Positions 30,712-41,262 of a stretch of DNA of 64,000 nt are shown piece by piece. A model generated the notes under the pieces. That model saw only the letters and a list, made by a program, of their open reading frames with translations. It did no database searches and was not told the origin of the DNA. Source of the stretch: Anthoceros angustus. Taxonomy: Eukaryota > Streptophyta > Anthocerotopsida > Anthocerotales > Anthocerotaceae. Positions within the stretch are counted from its first letter, which is position 1; the number at the start of each line of letters is the position of its first letter. Location: the NCBI GenBank assembly GCA_010909165.1, contig MU008169.1, positions 682,001 through 746,000 of the forward strand, given 5' to 3'. A program made the translations under genes and the position numbers.

Positions 30712-30946
30712 CTTATAAAATGGAATTGTACCTCCACGTGCTTTGTTCGTGCATGGAACTTTGATTATATGTGAGGCGATAGCACTTTGATTGTCGCAAT
30801 AAAGTGGCCTAGGGATCCTTTGTGTTTCACCTAACTCGAAAGTTGGAGGAGTTGCCAAAGTCCGTCTTACATGCGTGAGTTAGTGAGCAATATTGCCTCG
30901 TTGAGGGTGAGTCGACAACACTGCTTGCTACTCCAGCTTTTTTGTG
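30712..30946. repeat. Direct repeat flanking the inserted fragment (copy 2)
   Basis: The second copy of 28828-29063. From here the Copia-B sequence continues without a gap. Confidence 0.9.
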
Positions 30947-31438
30947 CCTCCAAGTAGGTATACATAACTACTTGTACTCTTTCTATCATCAATATTCCGC
31001 CCATCGGCATCGCTAAAACCTTCTAGTTGTAGAGGCTCTTCTTGCTTGATATGTGATTGATAAGTAACCCTAAGTCCAAGGTTGCCCTTGGTATCGAAAT
31101 ACCTCTTGACCGCTTCCAATGAGCTTGAGTAGGAGGTGATAAAAATTGAGATAAAGCTCCCATTGGAGAGATCGGTCTAGTGCATACCATAAGATACATA
31201 AGACTACCTACGGCTGAAGAGTAAGGAGGAGGTAGCATCGGAGGTGTTATCCTGATGGTTCCTTGCTAAGTTTGAGGTTCATTTCCATAGGCGTAGAGAT
31301 AGGTTTAGCATCTAACATGTTAAACTTGGTTAAGATCTCTTGAATGTATTTGGATTGATGAATAAGAATACTTCTAGCATTTCTATCCCTTAGAACACGA
31401 ATGCCTAAACAAAAGGAAAGTTCTCTACAAGTGGTCAT
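30928..31438 (-). pseudogene. Copia-B reverse transcriptase C-terminus and RNase H start
   Basis: 31438-31247 reads ELSFCLGIRVLRDRNARSIL and AKPISTPMEMNLKLSKE. 31238-31023 reads PYSSAVGSLMYLMVCTRP. 31119-30928 reads LEGFSDADG and DDRKSTSSYVYLLGG. These are consecutive copia RT and RNase H signatures in three different frames. Confidence 0.8.
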
Positions 31439-31499
31439 AGAGAAAGCGCTTAGCTAGCATAGATCGGTATTTTCTAATATTGCCTTAGTGTTAGACATA

Positions 31500-32154
31500 A
31501 GAACTATGTCGTACATATACTCCTAAAACAATGAATTGATTGATCTTTTGATATAGATGTTGCTATCCGAGTTTAGCTTGGTGAACCCTAGTTCCTTAAG
31601 GCTAACATCTAACTTATAATACCATTTCATGGCGCTTTGCTTGAGTCCATATAAGGACTTGAGTAATAAGCGGCATTGTATTTTCTCCTATCCTGCACAT
31701 GTATCCCTTGAGGAATCTCCATGTAAATAGTGTGGTCGAGATCTCCATATAAAAAAAGTCTTGATATCAAGTTGCATTAGCTCATAGTCATGGTGAGATG
31801 CTAAGGCTAAGAGGATCCTTAGTGAGGTTATTTTGAGTCAGGACTAAAGGTTTCATAGTCAAAACCATATTTTTATGAATATCCCTTAGCTACAAGTCTT
31901 GCTTTATACCTTTCTATACTTAACATTTAATTTGATCTTAAATGTCCATTTAGAGCCTACTAGTTTTCTATCCTTAGGTAGGGAAGTTAAAGTCCAAGTC
32001 TTGTTAGCTTCTAGGATTCTAGTTACGACACGATTGCTTGCTTCCGATGTTCTTTTGTGGGCGGTGATGGCCTCTGGTAGTTGGCGGAGCGATCTATAGG
32101 CGCATTAAGACAATATGCTATATTGCTCTTAGGATCCTGCCCGTTAGAAGGAGA
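31500..32154 (-). pseudogene. Copia-B reverse transcriptase, N-terminal part
   Basis: The region is homologous to 5000-5680 of Copia-A (PKSNIAYCLNAPIDR near 32140, matching PKSNLAYCLNAIDR). No frame longer than about 70 codons survives. E3 starts directly at 32155. Confidence 0.65.
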
Positions 32155-32182
32155 AACACCATAAATTATGAAGGGGGAATAT
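32155..32182 (+). repeat. E3 left terminal inverted repeat
   Basis: AACACCATAAATTATGAAGG then GGGAATAT, followed by the subterminal AAACCCCTTC motif. Confidence 0.85.
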
Positions 32183-33019
32183 ACAAACCCCTTCAAGGAA
32201 AAATAACCCTTTGTGGAAAAGACACCATCCACAAATTGCGGGCTTGTTTGATCTGACCGTTAGTATGCATATCCTAGCAAAAAATGGCATCCCACGAAAC
32301 CCACATGGCCGGTGGCACCTTACTACAAAAATAGCAGTGTAACAACAAAATTTGAGAAAAGACCCATTGTTAATTTTAAGAGGGGTCGAAAACATCCGGA
32401 ACATGCGGGTTCTCGTAGCAAACCGCAAAACTAAACACCAACACCGCTAAGTGCATAGGCGATTTTGCTAATCGGCGTCTGATGTTCTATCGCGAGGGAT
32501 TGTTTGAGAGTCCACCATTGCATCCACCGGGCCGAATCTTCTACAAGTGCCAAATTCGCATCGCTCCATCTCACTGCGTCAAAGCTATCATTCGCACCCA
32601 ACGCCTCATTGATGTCATTTTGGTGTGTCGATGTGGGGTCGCTTTGCCATCTGACATCAAAAGTCTGTCCATCCTCCATAAGTTCGCGGTTGTCGTCTTC
32701 AACCTCTTCGCACTCAATGCGACGACGGGCTTTCAAGCGTCTTTCTCGCTAATACATACCTCTTTGCCCGGCGAGATGGTCCCCTTGATGCGGCTCAAAA
32801 GTCAGCTCCTCGTCGCATCGGGCAAGACATCAACGCCGTATGTCTGGGCAATGTAACTGCGCATCTCAAGTCCGCCTCTATTGCATGTCTGATTGCGGCC
32901 ACACGAACGCAGCTAGTGTCGTAGTCCCAGCATGCATCAATAACCCGGTCTCCTCCAGAATGTCCTCACGAGTTTCATCATAAGACCCAATGGTCTGGTA
33001 TGGGCACACTACCAACTTG

Positions 33020-33674
33020 TCATGAGGCAGTAAACTTTGTTTGGACGATGGTGTCCAATAGATCTTCCATTGTTGAAGGTCCGTGCATCACATTTGGCAT
33101 CATGGCAGCCCTGTCCTTCGAACATCCATCTTTCACACCCCATCCAACTGTAACGTATTCCACAGTCTCAAATCCTCCTCTGTCGTTGTTCATGTTAGTC
33201 TTATCCCAAATGAATGACACCAAGCCGCCTTTGGCACACCACTTTCGCATAGCCTCCCTTACCGTATGGGCTTCTTCAACACCATGCATGACGATAATTC
33301 GGAAGTCGTCATTTTCCGTTTTCTCCTGGAAACTTTGGAACACAGCACCCATCATGGATAAATCCATTCGTTTGTCCATTGGCCCGATGTCAAATCCACG
33401 GGGAACATCCATGACTAGAAGGGTGTATTTCCTTCCCCTCAAAACCCACGCATGTCGAGCGTTGCGGGCTTCCACACAATCTTGGACTTTCGATCGGACA
33501 TTGAATATTAGTCCTTCTTGCAAGTCCTTGTCCGCCAAAGCCCTGCTCATTCTCTAAGCCCTTCCAATTATTGATCTCGAAAATGAAATGGAAGTCGTCG
33601 GGCAGCTTTGTCAAGACCTCCACGTCCTTGATTCTAAACCAAACAACTTTGTTAGAATGCGGCCGCTCAAGCAC
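33020..33674 (-). pseudogene. E3 DNA-methyltransferase-like domain
   Basis: In the 176-codon frame from 33550, GRKYTLLVMDVPRGFDIG (residues 39-56) places D-V-P-R-G where amino-methyltransferases have motif IV (D/N-P-P-Y). It is followed by FRIIVMHGVEEAHTVREAM, GGLVSFIWDKTNMNNDRGGF and VEYVTVGW. That order (beta strand, helix, strand, then a YxxVGW-like strand) fits the N6-adenine/N4-cytosine class. The SAM-binding motif I is not identified. The preceding frame 33674-33390 (VVWFRIKDVEVLTKLPDDFH) is out of phase by a frameshift. I infer methylation of DNA; an inactive relative is possible because motif IV is atypical. Confidence 0.5.
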
Positions 33675-33689
33675 CTCACAACTAATAGC

Positions 33690-33960
33690 GGTGGAGGGCG
33701 CGGCGGCGCGCCCCGCATCACTGCGATAACCCCTTCAGGCGCCGGCGGCCCCCTCCCCGTGGTGGAGTAGCGGCAGGCGCCGGCGGCCGGCGCCGCTGCT
33801 CCGCTGGGCGAGGCCACGGGCGCCTGGCCGCGCCCTGCTGCGACGGTGACCGGTGGGTGGCGGCCGGCGGCGCCCAGCGGCGATGGCGCCGGCGGCCGGC
33901 GCCCCAACAATCGATGTGGCGCGCGCCGGACATGCGCGGGCGCCGGCAGCGCTGAGAATT
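33690..33960. repeat. GC-palindrome cluster in E3 (between connector and methyltransferase)
   Basis: About 270 bp of very GC-rich sequence contains at least seven GGCGCC sites, one GGCGCGCC and several GCCGGC. It interrupts the ParB-methyltransferase coding region between 33970 and 33674. The neighbouring coding DNA has ordinary composition. Confidence 0.75.
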
Positions 33961-34303
33961 AAAATGGAAAGAAGGTCAGGAAAATGGCTTACCTTTCCGC
34001 AAATGCCGTTTGGAATCGCGGCGCATTTCATCGATTGAGTCTTTGGGGATACTCTGCCGAACCTCTTCAAAAGAAGAACCAAGTGTTTAGCCATCGCCAC
34101 TTGAATAATATGGAATTTCTTCCGCGATATATTCATCCATTCCTTTCGGTCAATGAGACACGCCACACTTCTCTCTTGCGGTGATAAGTATCTGCTGCCC
34201 ACACTCCCCACTGGAATCCTTGAAATGATTTCCAAGGCTTTGCAAGCATATCTTTTGGCTTCACATAGCAGTGTCTATTTTGTTAGCCTCGTCGGTCACT
34301 TTT

Positions 34304-34994
34304 TCACCTTGCTCTTCTTGCTTGTCCTCTATCACATGCTTCTTCTACACTCGCAACTCCACCTTCCCACTTCGTAAATATCTTGTCTACATTTTCCCAT
34401 ACCCTACCCTCTTGTTTAGCGATGCATAAAATGTGGTCTGTTGTCAACCTTGTTACATTTATAAACATCATCTTGTGCTTCATCATCCTCAATAAGCCCC
34501 AACACCTTATACAAGTTGAATTTCCATGTCATGGTCATGCACACCCGTTTGCAATAATCAATTCATCACGCAAATACCTCTGCTCTATAAAATTCATCTT
34601 CCGGCTTGTCGACATTATTATTATAGTGCATGGCGAGGACTCGCATCTGTTTGAGACCACGGTACACATGAGCCTCCACATCGAAACCGCTTTTGCCGGA
34701 GAGATGTCTAAGATGCTTCATTGCCGCATAAGTGTGGTTTCCTCCTAGGACTCCCATGACATATTTTTGGCCGAATCTACGATCTAGTTTTTCCATGTCA
34801 TCACACTCCGCAGGATCAATCATACATAATAAAGGCGCCCTCTTCAATCCTCCCTTCGATATAACCAAATAATTGGGCTTCATCCACCCTCCGTGTATGC
34901 ATCGGGCGTCGGTGCGATGCGGCCGAAGGTTCTCCAATTTCACCAACCTGTTTCCAATACTACCTTCTTCGCATATCTTCTCGACCCGTGTCAA
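34304..34994 (-). pseudogene. E3 ParB-like domain
   Basis: The 142-codon frame from 34994 shows GNRLVKLENLRPHRTD, then WMKPNYLVISKGGLKRAPLL, then YVMGVLGGNHTYAAMKHL and VYRGLKQMRVLAMHYNNNVD. The ordered set (LRPH, a ligand loop, GGNHxxxA, VYxGL, LAxxxN) is that of the ParB/Srx fold N-terminal domain, where GGxHR binds nucleotide or DNA. The following frame (34492-34304) carries VWENVDKIFTKWEGG, matched in Element II by VWKYVDEIFEKWRQA (57425-57470). In bacteria and phages ParB-like domains are often fused to DNA methylases. Confidence 0.6.
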
Positions 34995-35194
34995 GGGTCT
35001 TCATCCGGATAGCTTCGCAATCCTCTGATACTGTTGTCACATGAGCGGTGGGAATGTCACCCACATTTTCCACCCTCTGCGGTTTGTTGCCTTTCCTCTT
35101 TGCTTTTGCTTTAGGATGGTCCTCTCTCCTTCCTCCTCGATCTTCTTGCAGATCCGCCTTCCTTTTCCCTTAGGCCCTTCCTCCTCTCTCAGCC

Positions 35195-35350
35195 CCTGTT
35201 AGTCACGGGGCGGCGGCGCCCCTCCTCCGCCTCATGCGATGGTGCCTGAGGCTGCTCCCTGGTGGTGTGAGGCGGCGGCCGGCGCCACGGTTCTCCCGCT
35301 TCCAAAACTGCGTCGCACCGACCTCGACTGGCCGGCCGGCCGGCCTCCTC
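35195..35350. repeat. GC-palindrome cluster in E3 (N-terminal part)
   Basis: It contains GGCGCC, GCCGGC, and GGCCGGCCGGCCGGCC at about 35330-35345. It breaks the coding frame between 35634 and 34994. Confidence 0.7.
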
Positions 35351-36381
35351 CGGTGATCTGCAACCCCGGTGTTTCATAAGGCATGCATCCTGTCGTCTGT
35401 TGCGTCCGAATTTTCTTCATCCGAGTCCCGGATATCGGGCATTGGCCCATAGTCTTCATCCTCGGGCCAATTCGGTGCCCTCCTCTCGTTATCGCTCCTT
35501 CTCTTCCTCCTCGTCACGCACCTCGGCTCTTGCGCCGCGCCGCCCTCCCCTGTCGAGCAGTTGTTTGTGTGATTTCACACGTCACGATGAACGCATTCCC
35601 CATCACAGCCTGCGCAATGAACAATGCTCGATGTTAGAGACAACCGGTCGAAGCAAAAACATTGGAAGCGAAATTGGATCGAGTTGCGAATCTGATTGCT
35701 CCGCCTACATTCCGAAGCTCAAAAGCACGGCGGGTTCGCACTTCTTGATCACAAGATTGTTGAACGATCTCGAACGCTCTGTATAGCTCGGGACCCTGGC
35801 ACCGCATCAAATTCTTGGGGCCTTGTAATGCGAGCAAGCGTACTCTGAGATCCCCATTGGACATGTCCAATGTTGCCCACCACCCACCCTTGCCGTTGAT
35901 TCGGTGCATCCTTGTAACCCATAATCCACGGCTTGTATACGGCGTCAAAACATGCTCGTCTTACGGTTGCGGATCCACGAACAACCATCCAATCCTTGTC
36001 CAAGACCTTTGCATCCATCGAGCTCCAGTCGAATATGCTCTCCTCGGTGTATGGCGAAGGAATAGAGCCACCCTCTTCCCACCCTTCTCCACCTTCTCTC
36101 CATGGCCTCCCGATTTTGTTGTGGAAGCCTTGCCGAGCCCAGCTTCCGGACTTGAGTGGCCCGCTGCGGCTGCCCGCCTGGCTAGCATGTCCTCCCAAAG
36201 ACAAGGTCTTCCCAATCATCAGCGCCTTCTCGCCCTGTCTTTGCTTTCCGCTCACTCGTTTTCTTGTCCCAGCTCGGGGATCCGGATTCGGTCGATCCTT
36301 CTTGCTTTCGCCATCACCTTCATTTGACATAGGCCAATTCGGATGGGCCTTCCTTCTCTGTGTCAATGACCCCAATTCCAC

Positions 36382-37317
36382 AACGCGTCAATGGATTCAC
36401 AAATCGGTGCAAACGGAAAGTGAAAACCACGAGGGCCGATCGGTCTTGCCCAATTTCTCCGCGTTCTGCCTCAAGGGTTAGAGATGGCGCTCGCACTCTC
36501 GCACCGCTCGAGAAGTCGGACCCGCTCAACTCGCCGCGCTGGGGAATTGCTCGCCGTTTGTGAGGGGGGTTGCGCTCACGCGGTTTTGTATGCCTAAACT
36601 TGCTTTTTAAGCGCCCGGCCGTAACTCGTTCACCTCTCCATGAATAATTACTTTAAGTTAGGGTTTCTGGTTGCTCCAACTGGCCGATGGTTCGAACCGG
36701 TGGTCACATTATTAACGCCGCCATGTTGTACCCTACAGTTAACGTCTACCGCTTTTCCCATTGCGTGTGGGTTTGTTTTAATTACAAACCATAATGACTT
36801 TCCGTTACTTGCCTCCACGCAAGCATTAGTAAGTTAACGGCGTTTTCTTCAACAATGGTTTTATATGGTTGGTGGTTATCAAAAACGGCCTCCGGAAGGC
36901 TTAGACATTTCAGTATCTTGTTAGAATGAACCTTGCCTTCTTTCAATTCCTCCACTTTTACCTCGGAAGGCGCCCAACAAAATGCTTCGCGCCACTCACT
37001 CCAGGGGGCAGCGATGTAAGCCTTGGCTTTCCGTCAATGTCGTCGTCGTGGATGCGTTCTTGCAAACATGTCCTCATTCCCTGTTTGATTGTGCGGCTTG
37101 ACTTTGCGGATGGTGAGGTCAATCCCAATATGAAGACATCTTCCGGAAAAGCAGCGGACGAGGAGAAGCGGGTGAATGCCCCAGCGTCATAGGTCGGCGA
37201 GACATCTCCAGTTCTCCTGCGCCACTACGGGTCTGAAGGTTTGTTTCATCACCGGATTCTAATGGAGGTTGACTTTGTGAATTTTATCCTCTACTAAGCG
37301 AAGTCTTTGCCACACCT
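36382..37317. other. Divergent intergenic region of E3
   Basis: This separates the leftward and rightward genes and should contain both promoters. No TATA box or other motif stands out. Short frames only. Confidence 0.4.
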
Positions 37318-40300
37318 GTGCTTGGAGGTGGCCGACATCGGCTCTCGGCCTCCCTACCATTCAGGGTGCCGCGGACACCAAGAAATCTTAACCGGTATGC
37401 CGCTCAGGAAGGATCCCATGCAAACAACGGTGTGAGCAAGCGACCGCTAGAAACCGAGGCCCTCCCAAGGGTGGGCTCGAATGCGTGGAGGCGGTTGTTC
37501 GCTGCGGTGGAGTCTCACGCACCATCAACGAAGCTGCGGCAATATGCGAATGAGGAGGCGATTTCGAGCAGTCCGGACATCGACATCCGCCATCTTATCA
37601 CCCCAAACCCGGTGAGTGAGACTTTGGTGTCTGCGAGACTACGAGTGTGTGCGGAAGAGGCGGTGCGGGGTCTCAATGAGGAAATGTGAAGTCGAAGTAT
37701 CAACATTGATTTCGGAAGGCATGTTGCAATGTGTGTCTCCGCAGTTGACAAAAGAAAGGTTTCGTGAACAACGATATCGCTATTCACGGATGGGGGGGGA
37801 GGAAACATTTTGGAATCCAACGATTGTCTGCAGCGGGATCAGGTACGTCAAAGTTGTGACTCATCTTGGGGATCCTTTAGATCTTTTCTTCTTGAGGTGT
37901 ATTGCCTCGGCAGTATGAAGAGTTGAAGAGTAGAGTCATAGATGCACCGTGGGATGCTATGAGGCCGAATCCAAAAGCAGCTCTCACCATGCATTAAGTG
38001 CAATAGGATGGACAATGCTTTCCTCAACATGGTGAGAGACTTCCAAATATCGAGGTCTTCAACTTACGACACATACACAAAACTAGAAATTTGGAGTGAA
38101 TATAGGCGGCATTGTGAACAAAGAGGTCGATGCGTGACCTGTTCTTGAAGCTATGGAAAGGGCACTTCAACAGGTAAAGATTCCAAAGTCAGATTCTCTA
38201 CTTGCTCGCTTGCTACTGGATTGAAAACAACTATACTGAAATACAATCTCAAAGGTTGATCAAGGTAAGTTACATTGTTATCCTTATCCCTTGCTTTCCC
38301 ATCTGAGGGTTGTTGTGTGGGCCAAACCCTCAATGGCGATGTATATGTAGTATGTGAATGTGCCCCCCCCTTGTGGCGGTTGGCGTAATATGTCTATCTA
38401 GGAGGGTTCCCACAGTCATGCGGGCGGTCGGCCACCCCAGTACCCAAGCATGTGCCTATCATTGCTTGGGCCCGGCATCAGCACCGCTATTACCATCGAC
38501 CTTGCGGGAATGAGGTCGGGGCCAGGCGCCGGTGGGCGCGCCCAAACAAGTATGCCTTGTAACCTTCCGGGCTTGAAATGCGACAAATGTGTTCGATTAT
38601 ATCATTTAAGGTCCGTCGTAGGGTGGAGGGGTGGAGGAAGGTCAAGTTGGCGGTGTCCATGACATACATTGCCACATGTCGGAGAGTGATGCTTGCACGA
38701 TGATTCTGGACATCATACTATGTTTTTATCTTGTAAGTTGACAACTTTAAAACTCACAAAACTACGGTGTGCATATGTTATGTGCGAGAGAAATATCAAA
38801 CGACATTGGGCGCCATGACTTTAGCGTCACGAAGATGACAAAACACGGAGCAAGAGTTATGTTGAACCACATAAGTATATGCTGCTATGTATCGATGGCA
38901 TGGACGAGAAGAAGGCGAGCTACACATGTTGAGGTGGCAAAACCTAGGCGAGGAATGCATTTGTTCACGTGGTCGGTGCATGATCCACAACTACACCCAC
39001 AGCGTTTTGCACGCCAACCTCGGAATGATGCCAATTTGACTATCGGCGTCATTCAAGATGTCATCCACAACTATGATGGTGTCTGCCCAAAGTGTTGTAT
39101 TTGCAACTTGACAATACATGTCGGAGAACAAGAATCAGCTATTGTTTGCATATTTGAACATGCTCGTTGATATGGGCACGTTCGAAAAAGTGAAGGTGGG
39201 ATTCCTCTTGGTTGGTCACACCATGATCAAATAGACCGGATGTTTTCTGCTTTTCCAAAAGCCTTAAACACAAAAAGCGCACACGCTACCGTGGCGGACG
39301 TGCGGAGGCATATACTCCCTCTCCAGGTGAAGGTTACTGGAGGTTCAGTTCGGACATATGTTGTCTGAGCAGGCGAGGGGTGAAGTATGCGGCGGTGAAG
39401 AAGTTGAATAATCATCATACCGGCACAGTTCAAAATTACAGCGAGGACAAACGACGATCAGTCACGATCATCGAGAAAGCGATTATTCAACGCTTTGGGA
39501 AGCGGAGGCGGTTTGGAGTTTTAAATTTCGTTCCTTAAAGGCCATACTTTGATGTCCTTACGTGCAGGATAAAAAGGAACGCGGGGCACTCACACCGAAG
39601 GTGTGGCTCATTTGAAGGATGGGTTAGTGGGTTTGCGACCTTATATGTAGAAGAGTACAAGTGGTGGGAAGAATTGCAGGTTGACCACCGAGATTCTTAT
39701 TGTCGAAAACCACATCGGCCTTGTTCGGACCGTCCTTGGAAATGGTTCTCCCGTCTTTGAAGAGGAAGAGGCATGACCCCTTCATGTAGATGAAGCTTTG
39801 CTAGAGGAAGCACTTGAGGAGCTTCCCCAGCGAGATATGTACACAGGCATATCAAAACATTGGAAGGCGGCGTGAAATGGCGCGGTTGAATGGCGATATT
39901 GCGAGATCAAGAAGGAATGTTCCTCGCGGTGCCATGCACCACCGACACACATGACCTTTGATTGGGAAAGTAGCAGACGTGAGGTTGGATGCACCACAAC
40001 CTCACTTTCTTATCCACAGTATCGGACGGATCATGCGTGCTCAGGCGGTATGTAGAGGAATATATACTACGAGGAAGCCGCAAACAAGATGGACCCTTTG
40101 GGAAAAGAATAAGGTATTTTATCCCAAAACATACAGGTCTATGTCAATGATACGATCATCCTTTACTACGGTTTTATTTTGAATGCGGAAACATTTGTAT
40201 GCGGTGGACAAAAGGCGATCGAGGACAAATTGAGCGGTGCTGGATTCATACCGGTCAAAGTGTGGCGGAGGATAGCGATGACAATAATGGGGACCGGGCC

Positions 40301-40380
40301 AGCGATAACGAAGGCGTGAACTCGGGACTAGCTATTGGCCGTGGACGACCCCGGCTGAACCATTCTCATTAGGGTTGTAT
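37318..40380 (+). pseudogene. E3 transposase (VGHTHD type), frameshifted
   Basis: The frame 37318-37689 includes TETEALPRVGS-like and SARLRVCAEEAVRGLNEEM stretches. Near 37730 LQCVSPQLTKERFREQRYRY resembles the N-terminal Cys-containing part of this family. The core is at 39086-39280: LPKVLYLQLDNTCR (the LDN codons at 39107-39115), then VKVGFLLVGHT, and after a one-base shift IDRMFSAFPKAL. LLEEALEELPQRDMYTGISK at about 39795 and an acidic tail near 40260 follow. Like its homologue in Element II it has the DNT...GHTHD pattern I associate with DUF7869-type transposon proteins. At least five frame changes are present. Confidence 0.6.
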
Positions 40381-41234
40381 GGATGTGGCTCCCCACTTCA
40401 CGTGTCCATTACGCCCATCCTTTCCAACTTAATCGCGATGGAAGGGTGGGGGCGGCCTGGCGCGCCCCCATTCTTCTAAGTGCATAACTTTATCTCATTG
40501 AAGTAGCGCAATGGCATTGCATTTATGTTTATTGGGTCCCCTGTCACGCAGTATTGATGGGTGTCACGCGTATTGATGGTGTCCGAATATGGTGCGTGTG
40601 ATCGGTTTGGGGGTAGTTGTGTGCAACACCACGGCATGCAACATGACCCCTCGCAAGGTTCTTCTATGCCATTCCAAAGGAAGTGGTGACCATGCGATAT
40701 CAAACATGTGGAATGTGTCCTTGTGGACAATGGCGGAGGCGGGCGCCGCCACTCGTGGAACATGCCACGCACATCCACTGTTCAAATTCATTCAAGGAAC
40801 GGTGCCCAAGTGGATAGCAAACATGTTCCATGTGACCTTCCACACATGGTGAGGCAGGAGGGGCGCCAGCCGGCGCCCATCCTGCCTCCTGTATAGTGAA
40901 GGATCACACATTACACAGGCAGGAAACAAAATTTTCTTCCCATAAATATGTTGATGGTTTGAACTGTCGCGAAATTGCATAACCCTTCCATAGTGGCGTT
41001 CGATTCGATTTTATAACGGTATTGCTTGACCGCATACGGGGTGTGCATAGTGGGTCTTGTTTTGGCGAAACAAATGGTTAAGGAAGAGGGTCACCTTGGG
41101 TCATATGAACCAACGGAAAACTCGTATGATCCAAGAGCCGGACCCTTTTTTCGCTATGGTTTCCTAATAGCTGAACCCACTTTTAGACCCATCACCAACC
41201 CTCTTGATGAGTTATTCACAAAAACCCCATCGAG
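40381..41234. other. E3 right arm, no recognised gene
   Basis: No recognisable coding sequence. GC palindromes occur at 40450-40475 (GGCGCGCC), 40740-40755 and 40857-40882 (GGCGCC, GCCGGC). Near the end, AACCCTCTTGATGAG and AAACCCCATCGAGG resemble the subterminal motif of the left end. Confidence 0.5.
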
Positions 41235-41262
41235 GATATTCCCCTTCAAAATTTATGGTGTT
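41235..41262 (-). repeat. E3 right terminal inverted repeat
   Basis: The inverse of 32155-32182 with one mismatch and one missing G. Copia-B sequence resumes at 41263 (compare GTATCTATTTAT with 39-52 in Copia-A). Confidence 0.85.

Larger units (their letters stand above)
32431..36381 (-). pseudogene. E3 ParB-like/methyltransferase gene, frameshifted
   Basis: The gene reads right to left. The N-terminus is a basic stretch at 36381-35749 (ESKKDRPNPDPRAGTRKRVS), which includes WSSMDAKVLDKDWMVVRGSA. 35948-35634 follows, with GGWWATLDMSNGDLRVRLLA. Next are the ParB-like part (34994-34566), a connector with GRVWENVDKIFTKWEGGV (34492-34304), the methyltransferase-like part (33674-33020) and an acidic tail (32736-32431). 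The total coding length would be near 1,100-1,300 residues. It would act on DNA in the nucleus, either modifying element DNA or the target. Homologous pieces lie in Element II at 51429-58700. Confidence 0.55.
32155..41262. mobile_element. E3: 9.1-kb TIR DNA transposon with transposase and ParB-methyltransferase genes
   Basis: Termini are AACACCATAAATTATGAAGG... at the left and, inverted, AACACCATAAATTTTGAAGG at the right: about 28 bp with one mismatch and one indel. They resemble the E1 termini. The flanks are GAG (32151-32153) and GAG (41263-41265) if one extra A at the left end is allowed. Copia-B sequence continues on both sides. Two divergent genes fill the element: a leftward gene with ParB-like and methyltransferase-like domains (36381-32431) and a rightward transposase (37318-40380). 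GC-palindrome clusters are scattered through it. All frames carry indels. Confidence 0.8.
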
